Origin: Burkholderiales bacterium
GTDB lineage: Bacteria > Pseudomonadota > Gammaproteobacteria > Burkholderiales > Burkholderiaceae
Reading direction: 5' to 3'
Length of the DNA stretch: 7,239 nucleotides
NCBI GenBank assembly: GCA_947447845.1
Contig: CANFNO010000136.1
Coordinates: 1-7,239, forward strand
Translations under genes and position numbers: made by a program
The notes under the pieces: model-generated
Told to the model about the DNA's origin: nothing
Databases searched by the model: none
What the model saw: only the letters and a program-made list of their open reading frames with translations
Shown here: piece by piece, positions 1-5,423 of the stretch
Position numbering within the stretch: the stretch's first letter is position 1
Layout of the letters: each line of letters starts with the position of its first letter

Positions 1-278
1 ACCTCTGTATCCCATGCGGTTTTGTTGGCAGAAACAGTTCCCGCATTGCTCGCATAATTTGCCATATTGGCTTGGTCCACCATCATTCTTCCAATAATGC
101 TGTTTGCAAGATAACTGGCATCTGTACGATACTTGCCATGCATCGCATCAGTTATGGCAAAAGTTTGCACACCAAGCAAGGCCAGCAGGCCAAAAGAAAA
201 TATCAAGAGTGAGACCAGAACTTCTATGAGCAGAAATCCTTGCGCGGATTTTTTGCTCTTTACGGGTTGAATTAGCAT
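1..278 (-). CDS. pilV: PilV-like type IV pilus minor pilin, N-terminal part only (cut by window edge)
   Basis: This frame is open from ATG at 278 to the left edge and gives 92 residues. The sequence shows a short basic leader (MLIQPVKSKKSAQG), a prepilin peptidase site G14/F15 with Glu at +5 (FLLIEV), and then a hydrophobic helix of about 20 residues. Later residues include the stretch SYLANSIIGRMM, typical of PilV, in which this helical region continues. PilV is a minor pilin that is cleaved by PilD and joins the priming complex at the tip of the type IV pilus with FimU/PilW/PilX/PilE. Its ATG overlaps the end of the upstream pilin gene (ATGCTAA, 7 bases), so translation is probably coupled. 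The family assignment rests on the leader, the helix and the position in the operon. PilW, PilX and PilY1 would be expected beyond the edge. Confidence 0.85.
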   Translation of the reverse strand, partial: MLIQPVKSKKSAQGFLLIEVLVSLLIFSFGLLALLGVQTFAITDAMHGKYRTDASYLANSIIGRMMVDQANMANYASNAGTVSANKTAWDTE

Positions 279-823
279 TTTCTTGGATCTCCCGTTGTTG
301 TCACTGTAGGGTCACATAACTTTGATTGACCTCCGGCAGACAGGGTAACTCGATACGCTTTTGTTGTTCCGGCACTGGTAAAGTTAACCGCAGTGAAAGG
401 CACGCTTCCATCTTTGTTGGTGCTGGCCAAAATGCTTAGTCCCGTGTAGGTGGCAGTCGTTGACGTCGATGGTGTTAGCGCCACGGTAGTACCTTCTCCA
501 CCTTCTACTGCCGGTTTTGCCTGTATGGAAGCAGGACAATCATCGACTCCGTCATTGTTTAGATCTGCGACAGTGGTGCTACATCCTACGGTCCAGGATG
601 AGTCTGCCGATAGAGTAAAGAAAATGGCAGTATTGCGCTTAAGTGCCTCGCTTCTGGCCAATTGCAGACCATTTAAAACGGACTCTGCCTTGACGCGCAA
701 ACGGCCCGAAACAATCCAAGATTGCAATGAAGGTGCTCCAACCGCAACAACAATTGCCGCGATTGTTATTACCACCATGGCTTCCAGCAATGTAACGCCA
801 CGTTGATTGTAATTAGCGGACAT
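272..823 (-). CDS. GspH/FimT-type minor pilin in the pil operon (FimU-like)
   Basis: A 183-residue minor pilin. I chose ATG at 823 because it overlaps the stop of the pilE-like gene (TGATG) and gives a leader of normal length, MSANYNQRG; a longer frame to 874 exists but would lie inside pilE. The cleavage site is G9/V10 with Glu14 at +5 (VTLLEAMVVI), followed by the hydrophobic N-terminal helix. The family signature LARSEALKRN is at 56-65. Cys81/Cys96 and Cys170/Cys183 could form two disulfides. Residues 87-95 (DLNNDGVDD) look like an EF-hand-type calcium loop. The C-terminus has GDPRKC rather than the GRxR motif seen in the stand-alone FimT at 1490-2119. Its place between pilE and pilV suggests a FimU-like structural role in the pilus priming complex; that sub-assignment is inference, while GspH/FimT membership is secure. 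Confidence 0.88.
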   Translation of the reverse strand: MSANYNQRGVTLLEAMVVITIAAIVVAVGAPSLQSWIVSGRLRVKAESVLNGLQLARSEALKRNTAIFFTLSADSSWTVGCSTTVADLNNDGVDDCPASIQAKPAVEGGEGTTVALTPSTSTTATYTGLSILASTNKDGSVPFTAVNFTSAGTTKAYRVTLSAGGQSKLCDPTVTTTGDPRKC

Positions 824-1230
824 CAGCAGCCTCCACCTTGCTTGCTTACCCAGCATGTATTGCTGTCGCCCCAAGGCGTGTCCGATGCACGGGTCCCATT
901 TTGATCAATGGTATAGGTGAAACCCGATACATTTGAAGTTGATTTGCCTGCAGCACTTATCGAATAGGTGTTTGCCGTGAGTGTCGGGCAAGTAAATACG
1001 AAATTCTTACTCTGGGCGGGAGTCGGGCAACCAAATCCGACGTAAGTCCGGTTGTCCGCAAAAAATTGCTCGATGCGCAGGCGTAGATCTGATAGTCCAC
1101 TGGTCGCTTCGGGTATGTTGCCTCGAATGACATAGGCTTGATAGCTTGGCATTGCAACCGCAGCAAGTATGCCAATAATTGCCACAGTAATCATTAACTC
1201 AATAAGCGTAAAACCCAAATTCTTGTGCAT
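823..1230 (-). CDS. pilE: PilE-like type IV minor pilin
   Basis: A 135-residue pilin starting at ATG 1230. This start gives the classic short leader MHKNLG before a near-consensus cleavage site, G6/F7-TLIEL with Glu11 at +5, and GGGA-type bases lie about 6 bases upstream. The frame extends up to 1329, but that extension would place 39 residues before the cleavage site and is unlikely. The N-terminal helix (7-29) is followed by PSYQAYV, as in PilE proteins. Cys68/Cys81 and Cys126/Cys135 could form two disulfide loops, the second being the usual C-terminal D-region loop. The protein would be cleaved by PilD and assembled in the type IV pilus, probably as a minor subunit since it heads a minor-pilin operon. 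Its TGA overlaps the start of the next pilin gene. Confidence 0.88.
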   Translation of the reverse strand: MHKNLGFTLIELMITVAIIGILAAVAMPSYQAYVIRGNIPEATSGLSDLRLRIEQFFADNRTYVGFGCPTPAQSKNFVFTCPTLTANTYSISAAGKSTSNVSGFTYTIDQNGTRASDTPWGDSNTCWVSKQGGGC

Positions 1231-1489
1231 ATCAATTCCCATTTTCTGTATTTGCAACATTGGCGACTGTTGCCGTTTCACTATGGCACAGGAGGGATTC
1301 GAATGGGCTATTGAACCGATGATGTGCACGTGGTGTCCGACAAGCGGTAGCTTCTAAAGGGCCGTGCTTGGCAGTCCGCAGGGGGCAAAGAATGGCGAAT
1401 CTTGGCCTTTTTGACGTTTTTTGATCATTTTCCGATCAAGATTTTTGGTTTCTTAAAGTGCAAATTCCAACTCCCTGAGGAGTGTGGAA
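1231..1489. other. Divergent intergenic region between the pilE operon and fimT
   Basis: This 259-base region must hold the promoters for both directions. I found no convincing sigma-70 or sigma-54 promoter on either strand. Visible elements are a CACGTG palindrome (1327-1332), a perfect AGGAGG followed by a three-codon reading frame (1290-1314), and an inverted repeat TTGATC/GATCAA (1421-1439) close to fimT. T-rich DNA at 1408-1450 precedes fimT. Confidence 0.6.
1421..1439. repeat. Inverted repeat TTGATC-N7-GATCAA upstream of fimT
   Basis: The arms are perfect 6-mers (1421-1426 and 1434-1439) separated by 7 bases, about 50 bases before the fimT start. It resembles an FNR/CRP half-site pair, but the spacing (TTGAT-N9-ATCAA) is 5 bases too long for an FNR box. 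It may be an operator or a 5'-UTR hairpin; the function is unknown. Confidence 0.4.
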
Positions 1490-2119
1490 ATGGTTACTTT
1501 TGGTTCGATGACAAGGAATTTGGCAGCCTCTTCGCCAGTGAGGCGAACGCCTTCCGGAAGAAGACATTTGACCCTTGCAGTCAGGGGAGTTACGCAACTG
1601 GAAATGCTTGTCGTCATTGCAATTGTCGGAATTCTTGCAGTACAAGCGGCAAGCTCTGGCTATGCATTTCTGTCCCTTTGGCGCTTGAAGTCTGCAACCG
1701 GGACGTTTTTCAATGATCTGTCATTTGCCAGGAGTGAGGCTATCAAACGCAATTCGAGGGTTGTGTTGTGCATTTCATCTGATGGCGTGCAATGCGTTAC
1801 CGATGGCGGTTGGGAGCAAGGGTGGATGGTTTTTCAAGATCAAAACCATAACGCGCTTGTCGATGAGGAGGATCTCGTCTTGGCGCGAGCAGGTGCACTG
1901 CAACCGCCACTGCGACTGGCAGGGAATAGAAACGTCAGCAAGTACGTTTCATACAGCCCGATCGGATTTACAAATCTGACCTCTGGCGCCTTTCAGGCAG
2001 GTACGTTTGTACTTTGCGACACGTCAGGAGTGCTCGATGAGGCCAGGGAAATTGTCATAAGCAGCTTAGGCCGACCGCGAATTGCCAAGGTCGGCAACCA
2101 GTTATGCCCGAAGTTCTAA
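1490..2119 (+). CDS. fimT: Stand-alone FimT-type minor pilin with GRxR DNA-binding motif
   Basis: A 209-residue GspH/FimT-family minor pilin. ATG 1490 is preferred because GAGGAG (1477-1482) sits 7 bases upstream; an in-frame GTG at 1484 is too close to that site. The leader is unusually long (33 residues, rich in Arg/Ser), ending at G33/V34 with Glu38 at +5 (VTQLEMLVVI). The family signature FARSEAIKRN is at 79-88. An acidic loop (DQNHNALVDEED, 117-128) matches the DxNxN-type loop common in this family. Cys94/Cys102 and Cys176/Cys206 are likely disulfide partners. Near the C-terminus, G194-R-P-R197 matches the GRxR motif that binds DNA in FimT of naturally transformable bacteria. This copy is therefore the better candidate for DNA uptake, in contrast to the operon paralogue on the other strand. 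It is probably monocistronic and ends tail-to-tail with the next gene. Confidence 0.88.
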   Translation: MVTFGSMTRNLAASSPVRRTPSGRRHLTLAVRGVTQLEMLVVIAIVGILAVQAASSGYAFLSLWRLKSATGTFFNDLSFARSEAIKRNSRVVLCISSDGVQCVTDGGWEQGWMVFQDQNHNALVDEEDLVLARAGALQPPLRLAGNRNVSKYVSYSPIGFTNLTSGAFQAGTFVLCDTSGVLDEAREIVISSLGRPRIAKVGNQLCPKF

Positions 2120-2322
2120 GCCTTGCTTTCGCCTTTCTTGGGCATATCCGTGATCAGCTGCCGCACTAGATGGTCTGCAGTCATGTCCTCCGGTGGCACG
2201 GGCATGTCGCCGCGTGAAGCGCGAAGCGCAAGATCACACGCGGCGTAAAGACAAGAGGCTAGGGATTCGTTGTCCATATTCTTCAGCAGTTGCGCGGTAG
2301 CGCTGGAAACGGTTCGATTCAT
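2116..2322 (-). CDS. Small conserved-looking protein of unknown function (68 aa)
   Basis: I do not recognise this 68-residue protein. It is supported as a gene by a good ribosome binding site (AAAGGAA at 2334-2328, 5 bases before the ATG) and by filling the space between fimT and galE. It looks soluble and largely helical, with no signal peptide or membrane segment. There are two cysteines in the middle (SCLYAAC, residues 23-29) and a lysine-rich end. Its stop overlaps the fimT stop by 3 bases in convergent orientation (CTAA, 2116-2119), so neither gene has room for a terminator. It is divergent from galE across 62 bases. Confidence 0.7.
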   Translation of the reverse strand: MNRTVSSATAQLLKNMDNESLASCLYAACDLALRASRGDMPVPPEDMTADHLVRQLITDMPKKGESKA

Positions 2323-2384
2323 ATTGGTTCCTTTGTGCCACCATTGCTGGGCAGCGAAAATGTGAAAGAACTGGAATCATACTT

Positions 2385-3395
2385 ATGAATATTCTCTTGA
2401 CCGGCGGTGCCGGCTATATCGGCAGCCATACCTACCTTGCATTGATCGCTGCGGGCCACACACCGGTGATCTTGGACGACTTTTCAAACAGCAGCCCCAA
2501 GGTGCTTGAACGTCTGGAGCGAATCGGTGGGCAGGCGGTGATGTGCGAGCAGGGGAGCGTGTCGGACTTTGCGCTTGTGAAGGCCCTTATTCAACGCCAT
2601 GCCATTGATGCGGTCATGCACTTTGCGGGTTTCAAGGCGGTGGGTGAAAGCGTGGCACATCCGCTCAAATACTTTGACAACAACCTTGTCGGAATGACGC
2701 GTCTGCTGCAGGCAATGGACGCCGCGAATTGCCGCACATTGGTGTTTTCCAGCAGCGCCACGGTTTATGGTGACCCGGCGTCCGTTCCCATCACCGAAAA
2801 TTTTCCTCGCAGCCACACCAATCCCTATGGGCACACCAAGCTTGTGATTGAGGACATGCTGAGTGCGATACAAAAGTCCGACCCCTCGTGGCGGGTCGCG
2901 GTGCTGCGTTACTTCAACCCGGTGGGAGCTCACCCGAGTGGTCTGATTGGTGAAGACCCGCGCGGCATTCCCAATAACCTGATGCCATTTGTGGCCCAAG
3001 TGGCCGTCGGCAAGCGCCCGGTTTTGAATGTTTTCGGCAACGACTACCTCACGCCTGACGGCACCGGGGTACGCGACTACATCCATGTGCAGGATTTGGC
3101 GGCCGGGCATGTCGCCGCGCTTCAGATATTGGCCTCCAAGGGCCAGAGTTTCACGGTGAATCTCGGAACGGGGCAGGGTTACAGCGTGCTGGATGTCGTG
3201 CATGCATTCGAGAAAGCCAGTGGCCGCAAGGTGCCTGTGCACTTTGCGCCGAGGAGGGAAGGTGATGTGGCGCAGTGTTACGCCAGTACTGAGCTGGCCT
3301 CGACCTTATTGGGCTGGAAGGCTGAGTTAGGTCTGGACGCGATGTGCGCCGATTCCTGGCGCTGGCAGAGCGGAAATCCGGATGGGTATTTGTAG
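2385..3395 (+). CDS. galE: UDP-glucose 4-epimerase GalE
   Basis: A full-length 336-residue short-chain dehydrogenase/reductase of the GalE type. It interconverts UDP-glucose and UDP-galactose in the cytoplasm through a bound NAD, supplying sugars for surface polysaccharide or the Leloir pathway. Visible motifs are the Rossmann nucleotide loop GGAGYIGSH (7-15), Asp31-Asp32 for the NAD ribose, FSSSATVYG (121-129) with the catalytic Ser, and Tyr148-x3-Lys152 (YGHTK). RYFNPVGAHPSG (175-186), GEDP (189-192) and TPDGTGVRDYIHV (223-235) follow. Cys298 in GDVAQCYA aligns by eye with the Cys of human GALE, where Escherichia coli has a Tyr; this position controls acceptance of N-acetylated sugars. The ribosome binding site is weak (GGA about 9 bases upstream). 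No other galactose genes are next to it. Confidence 0.95.
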   Translation: MNILLTGGAGYIGSHTYLALIAAGHTPVILDDFSNSSPKVLERLERIGGQAVMCEQGSVSDFALVKALIQRHAIDAVMHFAGFKAVGESVAHPLKYFDNNLVGMTRLLQAMDAANCRTLVFSSSATVYGDPASVPITENFPRSHTNPYGHTKLVIEDMLSAIQKSDPSWRVAVLRYFNPVGAHPSGLIGEDPRGIPNNLMPFVAQVAVGKRPVLNVFGNDYLTPDGTGVRDYIHVQDLAAGHVAALQILASKGQSFTVNLGTGQGYSVLDVVHAFEKASGRKVPVHFAPRREGDVAQCYASTELASTLLGWKAELGLDAMCADSWRWQSGNPDGYL

Positions 3396-3401
3396 AGTAC
3401 T

Positions 3402-3427
3402 GGGGCAAGCCCAAGCCCCGTTATTTC
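3402..3427 (+). terminator. Weak intrinsic terminator after galE
   Basis: GGGGC (3402-3406) pairs with GCCCC (3415-3419) around an 8-base loop, and the T-rich bases GTTATTTCT follow. The stem is only 5 bp and the T tract is broken, so it is a weak candidate, but it lies 7 bases after the galE stop. Confidence 0.4.
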
Positions 3428-3472
3428 TACAAAATTGCAGCGAGTTATTGCGTTTTCCGGGTGGGAAAAAAA

Positions 3473-3501
3473 CTCAACTTGCAGCAAAATGTGTCCGATA
3501 A
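3473..3501 (+). promoter_or_regulatory. Candidate sigma-28 (FliA)-type promoter upstream of the sigma gene
   Basis: CTCAAC (3473-3478) followed after 15 bases by TCCGATAA (3494-3501) resembles the FliA consensus (TAAAG or TCAAG about 15 bases before GCCGATAA). The -10 element differs by one base (G to T) and the -35 by its last base. It lies about 77 bases before the sigma-factor start, which would allow self-activation or control by the housekeeping FliA. Assignment is by eye only. Confidence 0.38.
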
Positions 3502-3533
3502 GGGTAGTAGGGGTGCACTGGCGTGCTTCCCGG

Positions 3534-3558
3534 CTTGACTCAATCAGTCTGAGTTAAG
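3534..3558. repeat. Inverted repeat or hairpin just upstream of the sigma gene
   Basis: CTTGACTCA (3534-3542) and TGAGTTAAG (3550-3558) are complementary over 9 bp with a single G-T wobble around a 7-base loop. It ends 19 bases before the sigma-factor ATG. It may be an operator or a 5'-UTR hairpin that affects translation of a gene that lacks a clear Shine-Dalgarno site. Confidence 0.45.
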
Positions 3559-3577
3559 CAATGCCGCATTAAAAATA

Positions 3578-4357
3578 ATGTCACATTTGACCGATCAGGA
3601 ACTGCAGCAGCAGATTCAGCAGCACACGCCGCTGGTGGAAATGCTGGCCCGCAACCTTGCCAGAAAGCTCCCGCCGAGCGTCGATTGTGCAGATTTGATT
3701 CAGGATGGGCATGTCGCTCTGATCAATTCGATTCTCTACACTTCCAAAAAGATAACTGCGGCCCATTTCAAGAACTATCTGGCGATGCGGGTTCAGGGTG
3801 CCATGTTGGACGGTCTGCGCGTGCTGGACAATGGACCAAGGCAGTTGCGCAAAGATATGCGTACGGTAGAGCGCGCTATGCAACGCCTGGGCCATTTGCT
3901 TGGGCGGGTTCCTCTGGAAAGTGAATTGGCCATTGAGTTGGGAATGCCACTCAGGAAGTACCAGCGCATGCTTCAGCAGGCTTCGGACTACAACCTGATA
4001 TCCCTTGAAGACATTTTGGAGTTGGACCAGCACTTGAACGCCTTTTGTGCCGATAACGATGCTGACCCTTTGGGGATGCTCGAAAGAGCAGCGCTCAAGG
4101 AATCACTGGCTGCTGCCATTCGAGACTTATCGAAGCAGAGCGGTACCGTGCTGTCCTATTACTATGTTGAAGATCTGAAAATGCATCAGATCGGTAAGTT
4201 GATGCAGGTTACAGAAGCAAGGGTGAGTCAGATACACGCGCAAGCCATAGCTGAATTGCGTGCCAAGTTGGTGGACGAATCCGGTGCGATCAGGTCACTC
4301 AAGCCCAGGCGCACTACCCGAATTGCACGCGAATCTCGTACGGCTGTCGCGGTTTAG
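3578..4357 (+). CDS. Divergent FliA/sigma-28-family RNA polymerase sigma factor
   Basis: A 259-residue sigma factor of the FliA type (group 3). Region 2 spans about residues 16-88, with DLIQDGHVALIN (39-50) and RVQGAMLDGLR (71-81), which mirrors the GAMLDELR hallmark of FliA. Region 3 spans about 94-145, with LGRVPLESELAIELG (108-122). Region 4 spans about 180-231, with a helix-turn-helix ending in TEARVSQIHAQAIAELR (212-228). It departs from normal FliA at several conserved places: the WLPR-type segment after region 2 reads NGPRQLR, and the usual PERE of region 4.1 reads SKQS. A basic tail of about 28 residues follows region 4. No flagellar genes adjoin, so it may be a second FliA-like factor with its own regulon rather than the flagellar one. 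No clear Shine-Dalgarno site precedes the ATG. The 3' end overlaps the ferredoxin gene by 44 bp. Confidence 0.85.
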   Translation: MSHLTDQELQQQIQQHTPLVEMLARNLARKLPPSVDCADLIQDGHVALINSILYTSKKITAAHFKNYLAMRVQGAMLDGLRVLDNGPRQLRKDMRTVERAMQRLGHLLGRVPLESELAIELGMPLRKYQRMLQQASDYNLISLEDILELDQHLNAFCADNDADPLGMLERAALKESLAAAIRDLSKQSGTVLSYYYVEDLKMHQIGKLMQVTEARVSQIHAQAIAELRAKLVDESGAIRSLKPRRTTRIARESRTAVAV

Positions 4358-4574
4358 CGGGGTCCGGTACGTTTTGCATGGATATGGCGCCCACAGGGCA
4401 CCGTTTTTCGCATCGGGCACAGCCAGTGCAAAGCTGACTGTCCTGGAAAACCACTGTTTTGCGCCAGGCGTGGGTCTCAAAACTGAACAAAGGCAAGGGA
4501 CAGGCTGCGATGCAACGTCCACAGCCCGAACACCGGGCTGCATCTACAAACGCTATCTGCTCAATTTTGGCCAT
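4314..4574 (-). CDS. Small 2[4Fe-4S] bacterial-type ferredoxin
   Basis: An 86-residue soluble ferredoxin. Two full cluster motifs are visible: C15-x2-C18-x2-C21-x3-C25-P and C49-x2-C52-x2-C55-x3-C59-P, each expected to bind one 4Fe-4S cluster. The 23 residues between them are longer than in clostridial ferredoxins. It would carry electrons in the cytoplasm; the partner is unknown. It is also close in design to NapF-like and formate-hydrogenlyase-type small ferredoxins, so no symbol is given. The ATG lies 9 bases after the stop of the upstream membrane-protein gene and no strong ribosome binding site is visible, which points to co-transcription and perhaps coupled translation. Its last 14 codons, including the stop, are antisense to the end of the sigma-factor gene. 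Confidence 0.88.
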   Translation of the reverse strand: MAKIEQIAFVDAARCSGCGRCIAACPLPLFSFETHAWRKTVVFQDSQLCTGCARCEKRCPVGAISMQNVPDPAKPRQPYEIRVQFG

Positions 4575-4583
4575 GTTGGAAAT

Positions 4584-5291
4584 TCAATTCTCGGAACGCA
4601 ATTTTGCCGCTCTGCTGTCAAGCGGGGTCATAAATGAATTTTGTTCCCAGCCTTCCGTCATTGGACCTTCTCCATTTGCTTGCGCCTTGTCAATCGCACT
4701 GACCGCAGCAGAATTGTTCTTGTTGTTTCTTTGACGCAACACGGCCGCTTGCAAATGGTCGGACACACTCTTGAACTGTGAATCCATGTAGTCGCGCGGG
4801 TCGCGACCTGCTGCGAGTTTGCCCAGAAATGCCGTTCGAATCTGGCTGCTGTGCGGCAGGTTGTCGGGCTCCACCACCCAATAGGGGATGTCGCATTGGG
4901 CCAAAAGGCCGTATTTCAGCGTTTGGTTGCTAAGAGATAGGCCTTGGGGGCCCGGCACATCCACGCATCCCATAATTCGACCGTCAGCGTTGCATACAGT
5001 GAATGTGCAATACACACGATTGAGTAAGTTGTACCAATACTCAGCCTCTTCATGTTTGGCCGGAATGGTAAAGCGGGTAACCGGAATTTTGATCATGACG
5101 CGCTGGTCGTACATCACTTTTTCCAACCAAGTCCAGACTTTGAGTTCCTTTCTACTGACCACTGTGCGTGAAAAAAGCGGCCATTCCTTAGGAATATGTG
5201 TGCGCTTTGGAGGCTTGGTGCGCTCGTGCCATACGTACAGTCCCACTGCGATCAAGCACAGCAGAAAGCCTGAAAAAAAATAAACTAACAT
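4584..5291 (-). CDS. Membrane-anchored DUF2726-like protein
   Basis: A 235-residue protein with one N-terminal membrane segment (about 2-21) followed by a basic stretch (HERTKPPKR), giving a predicted cytoplasmic body. Residues about 40-143 follow the layout of DUF2726: a start with SRKELKVWTWLEKVM (46-60), a strand VMIKIPVTRF (65-74), then TFTVCNADGRIMGCVDV (96-112) and LKYGLLAQCDIPYWVVE (125-141). DUF2726 is related in fold to restriction-endonuclease-like domains. The usual acidic positions here are only partly kept (D111 in GCVDVPG), so nuclease activity is doubtful. The C-terminal 70 residues are polar and low in order. A strong AAGGGGG ribosome binding site (5302-5296) supports the start. 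It is the first gene of a pair with the ferredoxin. The family call is from pattern only. Confidence 0.72.
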   Translation of the reverse strand: MLVYFFSGFLLCLIAVGLYVWHERTKPPKRTHIPKEWPLFSRTVVSRKELKVWTWLEKVMYDQRVMIKIPVTRFTIPAKHEEAEYWYNLLNRVYCTFTVCNADGRIMGCVDVPGPQGLSLSNQTLKYGLLAQCDIPYWVVEPDNLPHSSQIRTAFLGKLAAGRDPRDYMDSQFKSVSDHLQAAVLRQRNNKNNSAAVSAIDKAQANGEGPMTEGWEQNSFMTPLDSRAAKLRSEN

Positions 5292-5307
5292 CTCTCCCCC
5301 TTGAATT

Positions 5308-5340
5308 GGCCGCCTCGGCCTAACACGTGTTCTGCGCGCA
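5308..5340. repeat. Cluster of three palindromes in the divergent promoter region
   Basis: Within 33 bases there are GGCCG-CCT-CGGCC (5308-5320), the perfect 10-base palindrome AACACGTGTT (5322-5331) and the perfect 8-base palindrome TGCGCGCA (5333-5340). They sit just upstream of the DUF2726-like gene and about 85 bases before rsuA. ATTGGCCGC also occurs twice as a direct repeat (within 5301-5314 and within 5373-5385). These may be operator sites for the divergent genes. No clear sigma-70 promoter was seen in either direction. Confidence 0.4.
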
Positions 5341-5423
5341 GTTTACTGGGATTAGCAGGCTCGCAGGCAACTTGATTGGCCGCAAAAGTAGGCGCAAATT
5401 TTCTGCGCTGCGATACTACGGGC

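Noticed and set aside
1276..1305. The minus strand holds TTCGAATCCC followed by a CCA-like end, resembling the 3' end of a tRNA or a tRNA-derived attachment site.
   Set aside because: The base count after the T-loop is three short of a proper T-stem, acceptor and CCA, the opposite T-stem strand does not pair, and no anticodon arm is present.
1261..1410. Sigma-54 promoter upstream of pilE or fimT (TGGCAC at 1284-1289, TGGCAG near 1369).
   Set aside because: Neither has the GC element at the required spacing on the right strand.
1421..1439. FNR or CRP binding site upstream of fimT.
   Set aside because: The half-sites are separated by 9 bases instead of the 4 needed for FNR, so it is listed only as an inverted repeat.
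2484..3242. A 252-codon open frame on the strand opposite galE.
   Set aside because: It lies wholly inside galE, shows no recognisable domain or start signals, and reads as the shadow of a G+C-biased gene.
3561..3572. Three-codon frame ATG CCG CAT TAA just before the sigma-factor start.
   Set aside because: There is no ribosome binding site and it is too short to distinguish from chance.
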